Shown here: positions 1 to 9,369 of the stretch, piece by piece
How positions within the stretch are numbered: position 1 is the stretch's first letter
Layout: each line of letters opens with the position of its first letter
Assembly: GCA_002481295.1 (NCBI GenBank)
Contig: DLDU01000005.1
Span: 1 to 50,601, forward strand
Source of the DNA: Prevotella sp. UBA7764
GTDB lineage: Bacteria > Bacteroidota > Bacteroidia > Bacteroidales > Bacteroidaceae
Length of the DNA stretch: 50,601 nucleotides
Direction of reading: 5' to 3'
Made by a program: the position numbers and the translations under genes
Notes under the pieces: generated by a model
Told to the model about the DNA's origin: nothing
Database searches by the model: none
What the model saw: only the letters and a program-made list of their open reading frames with translations

Positions 1-27
1 GCAATGTTTTCAGGGGCTTTTTTGTAC

Positions 28-140
28 GCCCCTCTCTAGCTCTTCCCGAGGGGAGAGAATTGCTAAACCATACCATCTGCCCGAATTATATGCTTTGTGG
101 GTATTGCGGTCCCCTCCCCTCGGGGAGGGCTAGGGAGGGG
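28..140. repeat. Two REP-like GC-rich palindromes, opposite orientation
   Basis: Positions 111-140 contain a C-run, a small CCCTCGGGG hairpin and then GGGCTAGGGAGGGG. Positions 28-60 carry a diverged copy on the other strand. A close relative lies at 32304-32333 and weaker ones at 4260-4281 and 32191-32225. All are intergenic. The form (short, palindromic, dispersed, next to gene ends) is that of REP elements. Assignment to one family is by eye. Confidence 0.55.
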
Positions 141-180
141 CCTATAATAATTTGCGTTTCTTTTCGTTATTATTAATGCT

Positions 181-1353
181 ATGCAATGGACAGATAGAAT
201 CAGACAGGTGAAGATTATTCTTGTGGTTATGGCAATCGTTATTGCCGTGGCCTCGCTTGTTGTGTCGCATAGTATGACGCGTGACTTGGAAGCGCAGGAA
301 CGCAGTCGCATGGAGGTCTGGGCGGAGGCTATGCGGTCGCTCAACCAGGCCGATGAGAACACGGATCTGAATCTTGTGTTGAAAGTGATTAACGACAACA
401 ATACGATTCCAGTCATTGTGCTCGACAGTAATGGAAAGGTGACAGACTTCCGCAATCTTTCCATCAATGCCTCTTCCCGTGCGGACAGCCTGACGAAGGT
501 CACACGGATCGGTCATGAGCTTTTAGCCAGAAAACGTAACATCAGGATCTTCCTCGATGAACGGCATCGCGACTATATTGATGTCTGCTATGATGAGTCG
601 TTGATGCTCAAACGTCTTTCCTGGTATCCCTATGTGCAGTTGGGAGTGGTTCTTCTCTTTGTGGTGGTAGCCATCTTTGCTTTGCTCACTTCAAAACGGG
701 CAGAACAGAATAAGGTATGGGTAGGTCTCTCCAAGGAGACTGCTCACCAGTTGGGAACGCCTATTTCCAGTCTAATCGCTTGGGTGGAGATGCTGAAAGA
801 GACCTATCCCGATGATACGTTGATACCGGAGATGGACAAGGACGTAAAGCGTCTGCAACTCATCGCAGACCGCTTTTCTAAGATTGGTTCTGTGCCGGCT
901 CCTGTGCCTACCGACCTCTTGGAGTTGTTGGGACATGTTGTCGACTATATGGACCGCCGTACAAGTAAGAAGGTGAAGATCCTGACCGATTTCCCTGCTC
1001 ATCAGGTGATCGTGGATCTCAATGGCTCCCTCTTTGAATGGGTGATAGAAAACCTGTGCAAGAATGCCGTGGATGCCATGGGCGGCGAGCAGGGAACTAT
1101 CACGCTGAAGGTGGAAGAGACCGACACATGGGTGTACTTGGATGTGAGCGACACGGGTAAGGGCATCCGCAAGCGTAATATAAATAATGTGTTCCGTCCC
1201 GGCTTCACCACAAAGAAACGAGGGTGGGGACTTGGGCTCAGTCTCGCCAAGCGCATCGTAGAGGAATATCATCATGGACGCATCTATGTCAAGGAGTCGG
1301 AGGTAGGCAAGGGAACTACTTTCCGGATAGAATTGCGTAAGTGCCACGCATAG
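181..1353 (+). CDS. Membrane sensor histidine kinase
   Basis: This 390-residue protein has a transmembrane segment at about residues 11-29, a roughly 120-residue extracytoplasmic region and a second segment at about 152-170, followed directly by the kinase core. The H-box is KETAHQLGTPISS with phospho-acceptor His189. The ATP-binding half shows an N-box (ENLCKNAVDAM), a G1 box (DTGKGI) and a G2 box (GLGLSLAKRI). No receiver, PAS or HAMP domain is obvious. It would autophosphorylate on His189 and pass the phosphate to a response regulator, but none is encoded nearby, so partner and signal are unknown. The start at 181 places the first membrane helix right after a short basic N-terminus. Confidence 0.88.
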   Translation: MQWTDRIRQVKIILVVMAIVIAVASLVVSHSMTRDLEAQERSRMEVWAEAMRSLNQADENTDLNLVLKVINDNNTIPVIVLDSNGKVTDFRNLSINASSRADSLTKVTRIGHELLARKRNIRIFLDERHRDYIDVCYDESLMLKRLSWYPYVQLGVVLLFVVVAIFALLTSKRAEQNKVWVGLSKETAHQLGTPISSLIAWVEMLKETYPDDTLIPEMDKDVKRLQLIADRFSKIGSVPAPVPTDLLELLGHVVDYMDRRTSKKVKILTDFPAHQVIVDLNGSLFEWVIENLCKNAVDAMGGEQGTITLKVEETDTWVYLDVSDTGKGIRKRNINNVFRPGFTTKKRGWGLGLSLAKRIVEEYHHGRIYVKESEVGKGTTFRIELRKCHA

Positions 1354-1396
1354 CCTTTGTTATCATTCCTCTTTTAAGAAAGTTTTTGCAGATAAA

Positions 1397-1428
1397 TTTG
1401 ACGCTATCAAAAAAAAATAGTAACTTTG
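1397..1428 (+). promoter_or_regulatory. Bacteroidetes-type promoter for the DUF177-rpmF operon
   Basis: TTTG at 1397-1400, a 20-bp spacer and TAACTTTG at 1421-1428 match the Bacteroidetes sigma consensus (TTTG, N19-20, TAnnTTTG). Transcription would start near 1435, so a gene start upstream of about 1440 is unlikely. Confidence 0.75.
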
Positions 1429-1461
1429 CAAACCAAATGTGATATGTCTGTTTGTGATATG

Positions 1462-1983
1462 TCTAATTTAGAGCAGTTTAAGATAGACTTAAAAGGCTTG
1501 TCGGAAGGCGACAATGTCTTTGACTATGATTTGAGCGACCCTTACTTCGAGGCTATACAGGCCCCGGCAGTGAAACGTGGTCATGTACATTCCTCGTTGA
1601 CGATACGTCGTACGGGGGATGTGTTCTATTTGGATTTTCACACAGACGGCTTTGTCATCGTTCCTTGTGATCTTTGCTTGGAAGATATGGAACAGTCCAT
1701 AGAGAGCGACGACCATCTGGTGGCAAAGTTTGGAGAAGACTATTCGGAGGATGACGACCTCGTCACGGTTAGGGAAGACAACGCTATTCTCGACGTGTCG
1801 TGGTTCATCTATGAATTTATAGAGCTCAGTATTCCACTCAGGCATGTGCATGCACCTGGAAAATGCGACCCTGCCATGATGAAGATTCTTCAAGAACATT
1901 CGGCCGCCCGAAGCGGTGATGAGGATACGGAGCCTGTGGATTCCCGATGGGCAGCATTGAAAAAGATAAAAGATAAAAATTAA
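1462..1983 (+). CDS. DUF177 (YceD-like) protein
   Basis: This is a 173-residue acidic protein of the DUF177/YceD family, which almost always sits directly upstream of the L32 gene and has been linked to 23S rRNA or ribosome assembly. The family's Cys pair is visible in VPCDLCLEDM, and a second conserved stretch follows around PGKCDPAMM. The start was set at 1462 because the promoter ends at 1428; an in-frame ATG at 1444 would leave a leader of only about 10 bases. rpmF begins 13 bases after the stop. The function is inferred from family and neighbourhood. Confidence 0.82.
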   Translation, partial: SNLEQFKIDLKGLSEGDNVFDYDLSDPYFEAIQAPAVKRGHVHSSLTIRRTGDVFYLDFHTDGFVIVPCDLCLEDMEQSIESDDHLVAKFGEDYSEDDDLVTVREDNAILDVSWFIYEFIELSIPLRHVHAPGKCDPAMMKILQEHSAARSGDEDTEPVDSRWAALKKIKDKN

Positions 1984-1996
1984 AGATTAAACAATT

Positions 1997-2182
1997 ATGG
2001 CACATCCTAAAAGAAGACAGTCTAAGACTCGTACACTCAAGCGTAGAACTCACGATAAGGCAGTAGCCCCCACATTGGCAGTATGCCCTAACTGCGGCGC
2101 TTACTATGTCTATCACACCGTTTGCCCGACATGCGGTTACTATCGTGGCAAGGTCGCTATCGTTAAGGAAGCAGCTGAGTAA
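1997..2182 (+). CDS. rpmF: 50S ribosomal protein L32
   Basis: This 61-residue basic protein has the L32 signature: an N-terminus beginning [12 protein letters not shown], then a zinc-ribbon pair CPNCGAYY and CPTCGYY. The four cysteines indicate the zinc-binding form. Length is normal. Its stop codon shares one base with the start of fabH, indicating translational coupling in the DUF177-rpmF-fabH unit. The plsX gene that often lies between rpmF and fabH in other phyla is absent here. Confidence 0.96.
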   Translation: MAHPKRRQSKTRTLKRRTHDKAVAPTLAVCPNCGAYYVYHTVCPTCGYYRGKVAIVKEAAE

Positions 2183-3204
2183 TGGGAAAGATTAACGCGA
2201 TAATCACAGGTGTTGGTGGCTACGTGCCCGACTATGTCCTCACCAACGAGGAACTGTCGCGCATGGTAGACACCAGCGATGAGTGGATTACTACGCGTGT
2301 CGGCATCAAAGAGCGCCGTATCCTCACTGAGGAAGGCCTCGGATCAAGCTATATGGGGCGCAAGGCTGCTAAGCAGCTACTTCGTAAAACCGGCGTAGAT
2401 CCGGATACCATTGATGCACTCATCGTCTCGACAACGACTCCTGACTATCCTTTCCCCTCTACGGCAAGCATCATTTTGGGTAAGCTAGGACTGAAAAACG
2501 CTTTCGCCTTTGACATGTCCTGCGCCTGCTGCGGCTTTATCTATGCCCTTGAGCAGGCTTGCTCGATGATTCAGAGCGGCCGTTACAAAAAGATCATCGT
2601 GGTTTCTGCCGAGAAGATGTCGTCGATTGTCGACTACACCGACCGACAGACCTGTGTGCTCTTTGGCGACGGTGCCGGTGCTGTGCTCGTGGAGGCAACG
2701 GAGGAAGAAGGCATTGGCTTCCAAGAATCGTTCTTGCGTACCGATGGTGCAGGCCTGCCCTTCCTTCACATGAAGGCCGGCGGCAGTGTATGCCCTCCCT
2801 CGCATTTCACGGTAGACCATCGTCTGCACTATATCTATCAGGAGGGGCGCAACGTGTTCCGCTATGCCGTGACAGATATGAGCGATGATGTGGACTACAT
2901 CATGAAGCACAACGGCCTGACGGCTGATGACGTGGACTGGGTGATCCCGCACGAGGCTAACCTGCGTATCATCGATGCAGTGGCCAAGCGTGCCGATCTG
3001 CCGATCGAGAAGGTGATGATCAACATCGACCACTACGGCAATACCAGTTCCGCTACCATTCCTTTGGCTATGTGGGACAACGAAGCTAAGCTGAAGAAGG
3101 GCGATAACGTCATCCTCACTGCTTTCGGAGCCGGATTTGTTCACGGAGCTATGTATCTGAAATGGGCTTACGACGGTGCTGCCGCAACAGCGGATAAAAA
3201 GTAA
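2182..3204 (+). CDS. fabH: 3-oxoacyl-ACP synthase III (KAS III)
   Basis: This 340-residue thiolase-fold enzyme starts fatty-acid synthesis by condensing an acyl-CoA primer with malonyl-ACP. The catalytic triad is visible: Cys116 in SCACCGF, His257 in VIPHEANLR and Asn287 in [10 protein letters not shown]. The N-terminal [18 protein letters not shown] and the [12 protein letters not shown] stretch are typical of FabH. It overlaps rpmF by one base, so it is probably translated from the same message. A hairpin terminator follows the stop. Confidence 0.95.
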   Translation: MGKINAIITGVGGYVPDYVLTNEELSRMVDTSDEWITTRVGIKERRILTEEGLGSSYMGRKAAKQLLRKTGVDPDTIDALIVSTTTPDYPFPSTASIILGKLGLKNAFAFDMSCACCGFIYALEQACSMIQSGRYKKIIVVSAEKMSSIVDYTDRQTCVLFGDGAGAVLVEATEEEGIGFQESFLRTDGAGLPFLHMKAGGSVCPPSHFTVDHRLHYIYQEGRNVFRYAVTDMSDDVDYIMKHNGLTADDVDWVIPHEANLRIIDAVAKRADLPIEKVMINIDHYGNTSSATIPLAMWDNEAKLKKGDNVILTAFGAGFVHGAMYLKWAYDGAAATADKK

Positions 3205-3232
3205 CTCGTAAGATTCTTCATTCATAACAACA

Positions 3233-3275
3233 GAAAAACGCATCCTTCTTGTTATAGTAAGAATGCGTTTTTTTG
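3233..3275 (+). terminator. Rho-independent terminator after fabH
   Basis: An A-rich arm ending in ACGCAT pairs with ATGCGT followed by seven T residues (to about 3274); internal TTCTT/AAGAA pairing extends the stem. It separates the rpmF-fabH unit from era. Confidence 0.7.
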
Positions 3276-3309
3276 TTTATTGATATTGTATGTTTAATTA
3301 AAAGTACTT

Positions 3310-4191
3310 ATGCATAAGGCCGGTTTTGTAAATATCGTAGGAAACCCCAATGTTGGCAAGTCCACACTGATGAATCAACTTGTCGGTGAGAAGATCAGCA
3401 TCGCCACGTTTAAGGCGCAGACGACACGTCATCGCATTATGGGCATCGTCAACAAGCCCAACATGCAGATCGTTTTCTCTGACACGCCCGGCGTGTTGAA
3501 ACCTAACTATAAGATGCAGGAGATGATGCTGGCATTCTCTGAGTCTGCCTTGGCAGATGCCGACATCCTGCTCTATGTCACGGATGTGGTGGAGAACCCG
3601 GAGAAGAATCTCGACTTCCTGGAAAAGGTCAGGGAGATGAAGATCCCAGTGCTGTTGCTGATCAACAAGATCGACGAGACCGACCAACAGCATCTCGGAG
3701 ACATCGTAGAGAAGTGGCATGCCCTGTTGCCCAACGCAGAGATCCTTCCGATCTCGGCGCAGAACAAGTTCGGCATAGACATGCTCATGAAACGTATCGA
3801 AGAGCTGCTGCCCGAGAGTCCTGCTTATTTCGACAAGGACCAGTTGACCGACAAGCCGGCAAAGTTCTTTGTCTCGGAGATCATCCGCGAGAAGATCCTG
3901 CGCTATTACGACAAGGAGATTCCTTATTCCGTGGAGGTCGTCGTGGAGCGCTTCAAGGAAGACGAGCATCACATCCATATCAATGCTGTCATCTATGTAG
4001 AGCGCGACTCGCAGAAAGGCATCATCATCGGACATCAGGGCACTGCTTTGAAGAAGGTGTCGTCGGAAGCCCGCAAGAGTCTTGAGAAGTTCTTTGGTAA
4101 GGCGATCTACTTGGAGACCTTCGTCAAGGTTGACAAAGACTGGCGTAACTCTCAACGGGAACTCGACCACTTCGGGTACAACCCGCAATAA
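3310..4191 (+). CDS. era: GTPase Era, ribosome assembly factor
   Basis: Era (293 residues) binds the 3' end of 16S rRNA and helps 30S maturation. The G1 loop [13 protein letters not shown] is at residues 9-21, followed by G3 DTPGV and G4 NKID. The C-terminal third is a KH domain with the loop GHQGTALKKV. Length and domain order are standard. der follows 120 bases downstream in the same direction, so the window carries two ribosome-assembly GTPases side by side. Confidence 0.96.
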   Translation: MHKAGFVNIVGNPNVGKSTLMNQLVGEKISIATFKAQTTRHRIMGIVNKPNMQIVFSDTPGVLKPNYKMQEMMLAFSESALADADILLYVTDVVENPEKNLDFLEKVREMKIPVLLLINKIDETDQQHLGDIVEKWHALLPNAEILPISAQNKFGIDMLMKRIEELLPESPAYFDKDQLTDKPAKFFVSEIIREKILRYYDKEIPYSVEVVVERFKEDEHHIHINAVIYVERDSQKGIIIGHQGTALKKVSSEARKSLEKFFGKAIYLETFVKVDKDWRNSQRELDHFGYNPQ

Positions 4192-4259
4192 GAATGATCA
4201 ATGGTGAGTGTTGACGCATTCTACACTCCTATATTCCCCTGACTGTATGGCAGGGTGCA

Positions 4260-4281
4260 CTCTCCTTCGGGAGGGCCGAAG
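4260..4281 (+). repeat. Possible REP-like palindrome between era and der
   Basis: The stretch CTCTCCTTCGGGAGGGCCG resembles the core of the elements at 111-140 and 32304-32333. It lies in the only sizeable gap of this cluster. The similarity is short and could be chance. Confidence 0.35.
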
Positions 4282-4311
4282 AATGTTAAACTTCAGAAAT
4301 CAAACAACGAA

Positions 4312-5625
4312 ATGGCAAATTTAGTAGCTATTGTAGGACGCCCTAATGTGGGTAAGTCCACACTTTTTAATCGTATGACCCAAAGCCGCAGGGCTATTGT
4401 CAGTGATGTGGCCGGTACCACGCGTGACCGCCAGTACGGCAAGTGCAGTTGGAACGGCAAAGAGTTCTCTGTCGTAGATACGGGCGGCTGGGTCGTGAAA
4501 TCAGATGATATCTTTGAGGATGCCATCCGTCAGCAGGTGAGGGTCGCCACAGAAGAGGCAGACCTTGTGCTCTTCCTGGTGGATGTGGAGACAGGAGTCA
4601 CAGACTGGGATGAGGATGTGGCGATGATCCTTCGCCGTGCCAAACTGCCGGTCATCCTTGTAGCAAATAAGGTCGACAATAGCGGCAACGCTTACGAAGC
4701 CGCAGAGTTCTATCGTCTCGGACTGGGAGATCCCGTCTGCATCAGCGCGGCAACGGGTGGCGGTACGGGTGATCTGCTCGACATGATACTGACCAAACTG
4801 CCAAACAATGTCGACGAAGCACCGGAAGAGAATATCCCGCGCTTCGCTGTCGTCGGTCGCCCTAATGCCGGTAAGTCAAGCCTGATCAATGCCTTTATCG
4901 GTGAGGAGCGCAATATCGTCACAGATATTGCCGGTACCACACGCGACAGCATCTATACGCGCTATACCAAGTTTGGCTTTGACTTCTATCTCGTCGATAC
5001 CGCCGGTATCCGCCGTAAGAATAAGGTGAGCGAAGACCTGGAGTTCTATAGCGTCATGCGCAGCATCCGTGCTATTGAGAACAGTGATGTCTGCATTCTG
5101 ATGATCGATGCCACACGAGGCATTGAGGCTCAGGACATGAACATCTTCCAGTTGATACAGAAGAACAATAAGAGTCTGGTCGTCGTGGTCAACAAGTGGG
5201 ACTTGGTGCAGGACAAGAGCCAGAAGGCCATCGATACCTTCAAGAATGCCATCCACAACCGTATGGCTCCTTTCGTTGATTTCCCGATTATCTTTGCTTC
5301 CGCACTGACTAAACAGCGTATCTTCAAGGTGTTGGAAACCGCTAAGCAGGTCTATCTCAACCGTGAGACACGTATCGGTACGACGAAGCTCAACGAGGTG
5401 ATGCTGCCGATCATCGAGCAGACACCTCCACCTTCTACAAAGGGAAAGTATATCAAGATCAAGTATTGCTCGCAGTTGCCCAACACGCAGATACCCTCTT
5501 TCGTGTTCTATGCCAATCTGCCGCAATATATCAAGGAGCCCTATCGCCGCTTCCTGGAGAACAAGATCCGTGAGAACTGGTCGATGCATGGCTGCCCGAT
5601 CAATGTGTTTATCCGTCAGAAGTAA
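4312..5625 (+). CDS. der: GTPase Der (EngA), double G-domain
   Basis: Der acts in late 50S subunit assembly. The 437-residue product from 4312 has two tandem G domains: the first opens with [14 protein letters not shown] and the second with [14 protein letters not shown]. Each is followed by a DTxG element (DTGGW, DTAGI) and an NKxD motif (NKVD, NKWD). The C-terminal KH-like domain closes with the usual NVFIRQK-type end. The frame is open further upstream, but the start at 4312 gives the family's normal length and N-terminus ([14 protein letters not shown]). The next gene begins 2 bases after the stop. Confidence 0.96.
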   Translation: MANLVAIVGRPNVGKSTLFNRMTQSRRAIVSDVAGTTRDRQYGKCSWNGKEFSVVDTGGWVVKSDDIFEDAIRQQVRVATEEADLVLFLVDVETGVTDWDEDVAMILRRAKLPVILVANKVDNSGNAYEAAEFYRLGLGDPVCISAATGGGTGDLLDMILTKLPNNVDEAPEENIPRFAVVGRPNAGKSSLINAFIGEERNIVTDIAGTTRDSIYTRYTKFGFDFYLVDTAGIRRKNKVSEDLEFYSVMRSIRAIENSDVCILMIDATRGIEAQDMNIFQLIQKNNKSLVVVVNKWDLVQDKSQKAIDTFKNAIHNRMAPFVDFPIIFASALTKQRIFKVLETAKQVYLNRETRIGTTKLNEVMLPIIEQTPPPSTKGKYIKIKYCSQLPNTQIPSFVFYANLPQYIKEPYRRFLENKIRENWSMHGCPINVFIRQK

Positions 5626-5626
5626 G

Positions 5627-6025
5627 ATGCAGAGAGTATGGCGATATGTGGTGTTGGGCGCTGTCATGTCCTTGCCTATGGCATGCAAGAAAGCTCCGAC
5701 ACCCGCCGAGATAGCCGCCCATGCCGCGAAGGGCTATTACGACCAGCTGTTGGCAGGGAAGTATGAGGATTTTGTGGCTGGCACCTACATGCCCTATAAG
5801 ATTCCGGACAGCTATCGCAAACAGTTGGAGGACAATGCCCGGATGTTTGTGGCACAGCAGGAGCAAGAGCATCGTGGCATCAAGAAGGTGAAGATTCTCG
5901 ACGCCAAGGCTGATACGCTCAAGCATGTGGCCAATGTGTATCTGATATTTGAATATGGAGACAGCACTCGCGAAGAAGTGTGCGTGCCGATGGTGGAGAA
6001 GAAAGGCGTGTGGTACACACGCTGA
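5627..6025 (+). CDS. Small predicted lipoprotein
   Basis: A 132-residue protein starting 2 bases after der. The N-terminus is a lipoprotein signal peptide with the lipobox LPMAC (Cys about residue 20), so the mature protein should be anchored in the periplasm or outer membrane. The rest is mixed helix/strand with no recognised motif; a low-complexity helix (EIAAHAAKGYYDQLL) leads the mature part. A weak resemblance in length and pattern to small NTF2/DUF4878-type lipoproteins is only a guess. It is the last gene before a strong terminator, so it is probably co-transcribed with der. Confidence 0.78.
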   Translation: MQRVWRYVVLGAVMSLPMACKKAPTPAEIAAHAAKGYYDQLLAGKYEDFVAGTYMPYKIPDSYRKQLEDNARMFVAQQEQEHRGIKKVKILDAKADTLKHVANVYLIFEYGDSTREEVCVPMVEKKGVWYTR

Positions 6026-6057
6026 CGCTTCTCATCATGGTAGATAATATAGAATAG

Positions 6058-6098
6058 AAAAACGCTTCCTCTCACAATGGAGAGGAAGCGTTTTTTTT
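6058..6098. terminator. Bidirectional terminator between convergent units
   Basis: A perfect 12-bp stem (6061-6072 with 6081-6092, AACGCTTCCTCT) and an 8-base loop has A-run before and T-run after. It can serve the der-lipoprotein unit on + and the ABC transporter unit on -. Confidence 0.92.
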
Positions 6099-6113
6099 AT
6101 GCTGTTGGGTGAC

Positions 6114-6887
6114 CTAAGCGTTTTCTCCTTCCTGCATCTCCACCTTCTTCACCTTGCGGAACAGATCGCTGGCAAAGACCAGGTCGTTGAGTTTCTTGTT
6201 GGTGGAGCTGATGACTTGGTCTTTGTTGCCCTGCCACTCCTTATGTCCTTTGTAGATGAAGACGATGTTCTCGCCGATGCCCATGACCGAGTTCATGTCA
6301 TGGGTGTTGATGATCGTTGTCATCTGATAGTCTTTGGTGATCTCTGACAGCAGCTTGTCGATGACCAGTGAAGTCTTCGGGTCCAAGCCAGAGTTAGGTT
6401 CGTCGCAGAAGAGATACTTCGGATTGAGCACGATGGCGCGCGCAATGGCCACGCGTTTCTGCATACCGCCTGAGATCTCGTCGGGGTATTTGTTGCGGGC
6501 ATCGAGGAGGTTGACACGCTCCAGACACTCCTGTGCTCTTCTTGCACGCTCACGGGAGGTCATGTTGGAGAACATATCCAACGGAAACTGCACGTTCTCT
6601 TGTACTGTCAACGAGTCGAAGAGAGCCGCTCCTTGGAAGATCATGCCCATCTCGCGCCGCATCATCACCTTTTCTTTCTTCGTCATCGCCGTGAAGTCGC
6701 GCCCGTCGTAGAGAATCTGGCCTTCGGTCGGTTCAAACAGTCCTACGATATTCTTCATCAGCACCGTCTTGCCGGAACCACTCTGTCCGATGATGAGATT
6801 GGTCTTACCCGTCTCAAAGACAGTGCTGATGTTGTCGAGAACAGTCTTGTCCTCAAAGCGTTTCGTTAGATTTTTGACTTCTATCAT
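6114..6887 (-). CDS. ABC transporter ATPase, MlaF-like lipid transport
   Basis: This 257-residue ATPase has Walker A GQSGSGKT at about residues 35-42, the signature ISGGMQKRVAIARA, Walker B YLFCDEP and the H-loop THD. The signature GGMQKR and the adjacent MlaE-type permease place it in the Mla/Mce family that moves phospholipids between the membranes. It starts 3 bases after the permease stop, so the pair is one operon (permease first). No MCE-domain substrate-binding gene is seen beside it. Confidence 0.88.
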   Translation of the reverse strand: MIEVKNLTKRFEDKTVLDNISTVFETGKTNLIIGQSGSGKTVLMKNIVGLFEPTEGQILYDGRDFTAMTKKEKVMMRREMGMIFQGAALFDSLTVQENVQFPLDMFSNMTSRERARRAQECLERVNLLDARNKYPDEISGGMQKRVAIARAIVLNPKYLFCDEPNSGLDPKTSLVIDKLLSEITKDYQMTTIINTHDMNSVMGIGENIVFIYKGHKEWQGNKDQVISSTNKKLNDLVFASDLFRKVKKVEMQEGENA

Positions 6888-6890
6888 AGC

Positions 6891-7649
6891 TTAACTCAGT
6901 AATTGCGTAAGGAAAACGTCGGAGAAGAGGATGAGCACGCTGCTGCATACGACGGCATCGGTGGAAGCCTTGCCCACCTCGACGGAGCCGCCCTCCACCG
7001 TGTAGCCGAAATACGACGATACGCTGGAGATGATAAAGGCGAAGAACAGACTCTTGATGATGCTCATCCACATAAACCAGGGATTGAAAGCGTGGTGCAT
7101 GCCGGCAGTGAGATCGTCGGGCGACATCATGTGTCCGATGATCGCTGTGGCGTAGGCACCGATGATGCCCATGGCTGAAGAGAAGATCACCAGGAACGGC
7201 ATGATGGTCACCAAGCCGAGGATCTTCGGCAGGATCAGATAGTTGGCCGAGTTCACGCCCATGATATCCAATGCATCGATTTGTTGTGTGACGCGCATGG
7301 TGCCCAACTCCGAGGCGATGTTGGACCCCACCTTACCGGAGAGTATCAGACACATGATGGAAGAAGAGAACTCCAGGAGCATGATCTCACGCGTGGTGTA
7401 GCCGGTAGTCCAACGTGGCATCCACGGACTGGAGATATTCACCTTCATCTGGATGCAGATGACTGCACCGATGAAGAAGCTGATCATCAGCACGATGGCG
7501 ATGGAGTCGACTCCCAACTGAGACATCTCTTTAACATAGCGCTTCATAAACATGCGCATGCGTTCCGGACGCGCAAAGGTGCGTCCCATCAGGATGAGAT
7601 AACGTCCGAAAGTGGTGAGATAACGATGAAGCAACTTCAATAAAAGCAT
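6891..7649 (-). CDS. MlaE-family permease
   Basis: This 252-residue integral membrane protein of the MlaE/YrbE family has an amphipathic N-terminus and about five hydrophobic segments. Typical family stretches are present: VGSNIASELGTMRVTQQIDALDIMGV and the following LILPKILGLVTIMPFLVIF. It forms the membrane part of the Mla-like importer with the ATPase encoded next. A TACTTTTG box at 7673-7680 on the minus strand would give a leader of roughly 20 bases. Confidence 0.9.
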   Translation of the reverse strand: MLLLKLLHRYLTTFGRYLILMGRTFARPERMRMFMKRYVKEMSQLGVDSIAIVLMISFFIGAVICIQMKVNISSPWMPRWTTGYTTREIMLLEFSSSIMCLILSGKVGSNIASELGTMRVTQQIDALDIMGVNSANYLILPKILGLVTIMPFLVIFSSAMGIIGAYATAIIGHMMSPDDLTAGMHHAFNPWFMWMSIIKSLFFAFIISSVSSYFGYTVEGGSVEVGKASTDAVVCSSVLILFSDVFLTQLLS

Positions 7650-7672
7650 GGGCTATAACCTATTTGATGATG

Positions 7673-7680
7673 CAAAAGTA
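7673..7680 (-). promoter_or_regulatory. Putative -7 element for the Mla-like operon
   Basis: Read on the minus strand this is TACTTTTG, matching TAnnTTTG, and sits about 24 bases upstream of the permease start. A TTG lies about 22 bp further upstream, slightly longer than ideal spacing. Confidence 0.5.
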
Positions 7681-7754
7681 ACCAAAATCCCATAAAAAAC
7701 TGCAATAAACAGAAGAGTTTTTGCTTTTATCAATGTTATTAGGCGTTTTTTTAG

Positions 7755-7762
7755 TATTTTTG
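7755..7762 (+). promoter_or_regulatory. Putative -7 element for the LptB-like gene
   Basis: TATTTTTG matches TAnnTTTG and lies 17 bases upstream of the ATG. No TTTG at the usual distance was found. Confidence 0.45.
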
Positions 7763-7779
7763 CATTCAAAACTATTATC

Positions 7780-8691
7780 ATGGACGAAACATTACAAGCA
7801 CTTGTGCAGCAGGAGACCGAGGCTCGCCCCGATGTGGAGCACATGACTCCTGAGGAAGTGGACAAGTTGCTCATGAGCAAGTTGAAACATAAGGAGTTGC
7901 ATGCTGAGGGGTTGGTCAAGCGCTATGGCAAACGTACTGTGGCTGATCATGTCACGTTTAACGTCAAGCAAGGTGAGATCGTCGGATTGCTCGGACCTAA
8001 CGGTGCTGGTAAGACGACCTCTTTCTATATGACGACAGGATTGGTCGTGCCCAACGAGGGACATGTCTTCATCGATGATAAGGAGATCACGAAGTTTCCT
8101 GTCTATAAGCGCGCCCGTGCCGGTATCGGATACCTGCCGCAGGAGGCCAGCGTATTCCGTAAGCTGAGCGTGGAAGACAATATCATGGCGGTGCTGGAGA
8201 TGACGAAGCTGTCACACCAGGAGCAACTCGACAAATTGGAAAGTCTGATCAGCGAGTTCCGACTCAACAAGGTGAGGAAGAACAAGGGAGACCGTCTCTC
8301 CGGTGGTGAGCGCCGACGTACGGAGATTGCTCGCTGTCTGGCTATCGATCCGAAGTTCATTATGCTCGATGAGCCGTTTGCCGGTGTCGACCCTATTGCC
8401 GTGGAAGACATCCAGCATATCGTGTGGCGACTGAAATACCGCAATATCGGTATCCTCATTACCGACCATAACGTGCAGGAGACTTTGTCCATCACCGACC
8501 GTGCCTATCTGCTCTTTGAGGGACGTATCCTCTTTCAGGGATTGCCCGAGGAACTGGCAGCCAACAAAGTCGTGAGAAAGAACTATCTGAGCGACAACTT
8601 TGTCTATCGTAAGTTCCAGTCCAACGAGGAGGACAGAGCCTTTGCCGCCCAATCCCGGAAGTCTTTGCTTGCAGAAGTTTATGGCGGATAG
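7780..8691 (+). CDS. lptB: LPS export ABC transporter ATPase LptB
   Basis: This 303-residue ATPase powers extraction of lipopolysaccharide by the Lpt bridge. Walker A is [11 protein letters not shown], the Q-loop region YLPQEASVF is the characteristic LptB form, the signature is [15 protein letters not shown], Walker B is [13 protein letters not shown], and the H-loop is [10 protein letters not shown]. It carries an N-terminal extension of about 40 residues before the usual LptB start and a C-terminal tail of about 20, which makes it longer than the roughly 240 residues of enteric LptB; such extensions are seen in Bacteroidetes. It stands alone; the OstA-like gene at 19717 may act in the same pathway. 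Confidence 0.9.
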   Translation: MDETLQALVQQETEARPDVEHMTPEEVDKLLMSKLKHKELHAEGLVKRYGKRTVADHVTFNVKQGEIVGLLGPNGAGKTTSFYMTTGLVVPNEGHVFIDDKEITKFPVYKRARAGIGYLPQEASVFRKLSVEDNIMAVLEMTKLSHQEQLDKLESLISEFRLNKVRKNKGDRLSGGERRRTEIARCLAIDPKFIMLDEPFAGVDPIAVEDIQHIVWRLKYRNIGILITDHNVQETLSITDRAYLLFEGRILFQGLPEELAANKVVRKNYLSDNFVYRKFQSNEEDRAFAAQSRKSLLAEVYGG

Positions 8692-8715
8692 TAACTAACA
8701 ATGGAGATAAAAACT

Positions 8716-9078
8716 TACAAAAGTGCTTCTGCAATAACTTGCATTCTAGAGAGCGAAAAGCCAAAGAAATAGGGAGTTGAATGTCAGGAAAGGACTTTGA
8801 AAGTGAGAAAACAGTGATTTTTGGGTGTCATCTCAGTGGTTTTACCTTGTCAGAACGGTGCTTTGATGAGGTAAAACCACTGAGATGATCGAAAATTCTC
8901 TAGATAATTTATGGGAAAAAGGCGTTTTTGCAATGTGAGATAATGTAAATATAGTTCAACTTTCTGCTTATCAGGTAGTTATAGAATACTTGTAAAAATC
9001 GTAAAATCACGCCCAAGACCATGTCTGCTCGCAAAGATTGCCTTCTCGTGCCCGCTTTTTAGTCAGTTTATCCAACAA
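8716..9078. repeat. Intergenic repeat element, copy A
   Basis: The 678-base gap between lptB and tig has no gene. It shares several blocks with the gap before dnaK. Block i, 9029-9078, aligns ungapped with the reverse complement of 48204-48253 at about 38 of 50 positions, including 17 identical bases. Block ii, 8849-8866, matches 48373-48390 at 16 of 18. Block iii, 8891-8910, matches 48393-48412 at 19 of 20. TACAAAAGT at 8716 recurs inverted at 48601-48609. A perfect 18-bp inverted repeat (8829-8846 with 8870-8887, loop 23) frames block ii. Confidence 0.65.
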
Positions 9079-9250
9079 TTGCTGTTCTTCCTTGCAGTTT
9101 CCGGTTCGCAAGCAGGCTCCCTTTGAAGTAATCCTACCGGTGCTGCGGACAATCCTGTCGTGCCTTATCGCTGAGTAGTTACGGTGCTGAGATGATGGTT
9201 AAAAAAACAAATTTTTCCACCTTATATTAGGTAGATTGGTAAAATATGCG

Positions 9251-9258
9251 TAATTTTG
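9251..9258 (+). promoter_or_regulatory. Putative -7 element for trigger factor
   Basis: TAATTTTG fits TAnnTTTG. It would give a leader of about 105 bases before the tig start at 9370. No good TTTG at 19-20 bp was found. Confidence 0.5.
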
Positions 9259-9369
9259 CCAGTCAGTATGGCTCTTGTCGCTCGACGGGCGATAAGAGTT
9301 TGCTGTTTCCTTACGGAGATAAGTCATATAATCCTTGCGGAGATAAATCATAAACAATATAAACCAAAG

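Noticed and set aside
2182..2184. Loss of plsX between rpmF and fabH as a deletion
   Set aside because: The two genes are tightly coupled by a one-base overlap and show no scar; this is probably the normal order in the group.
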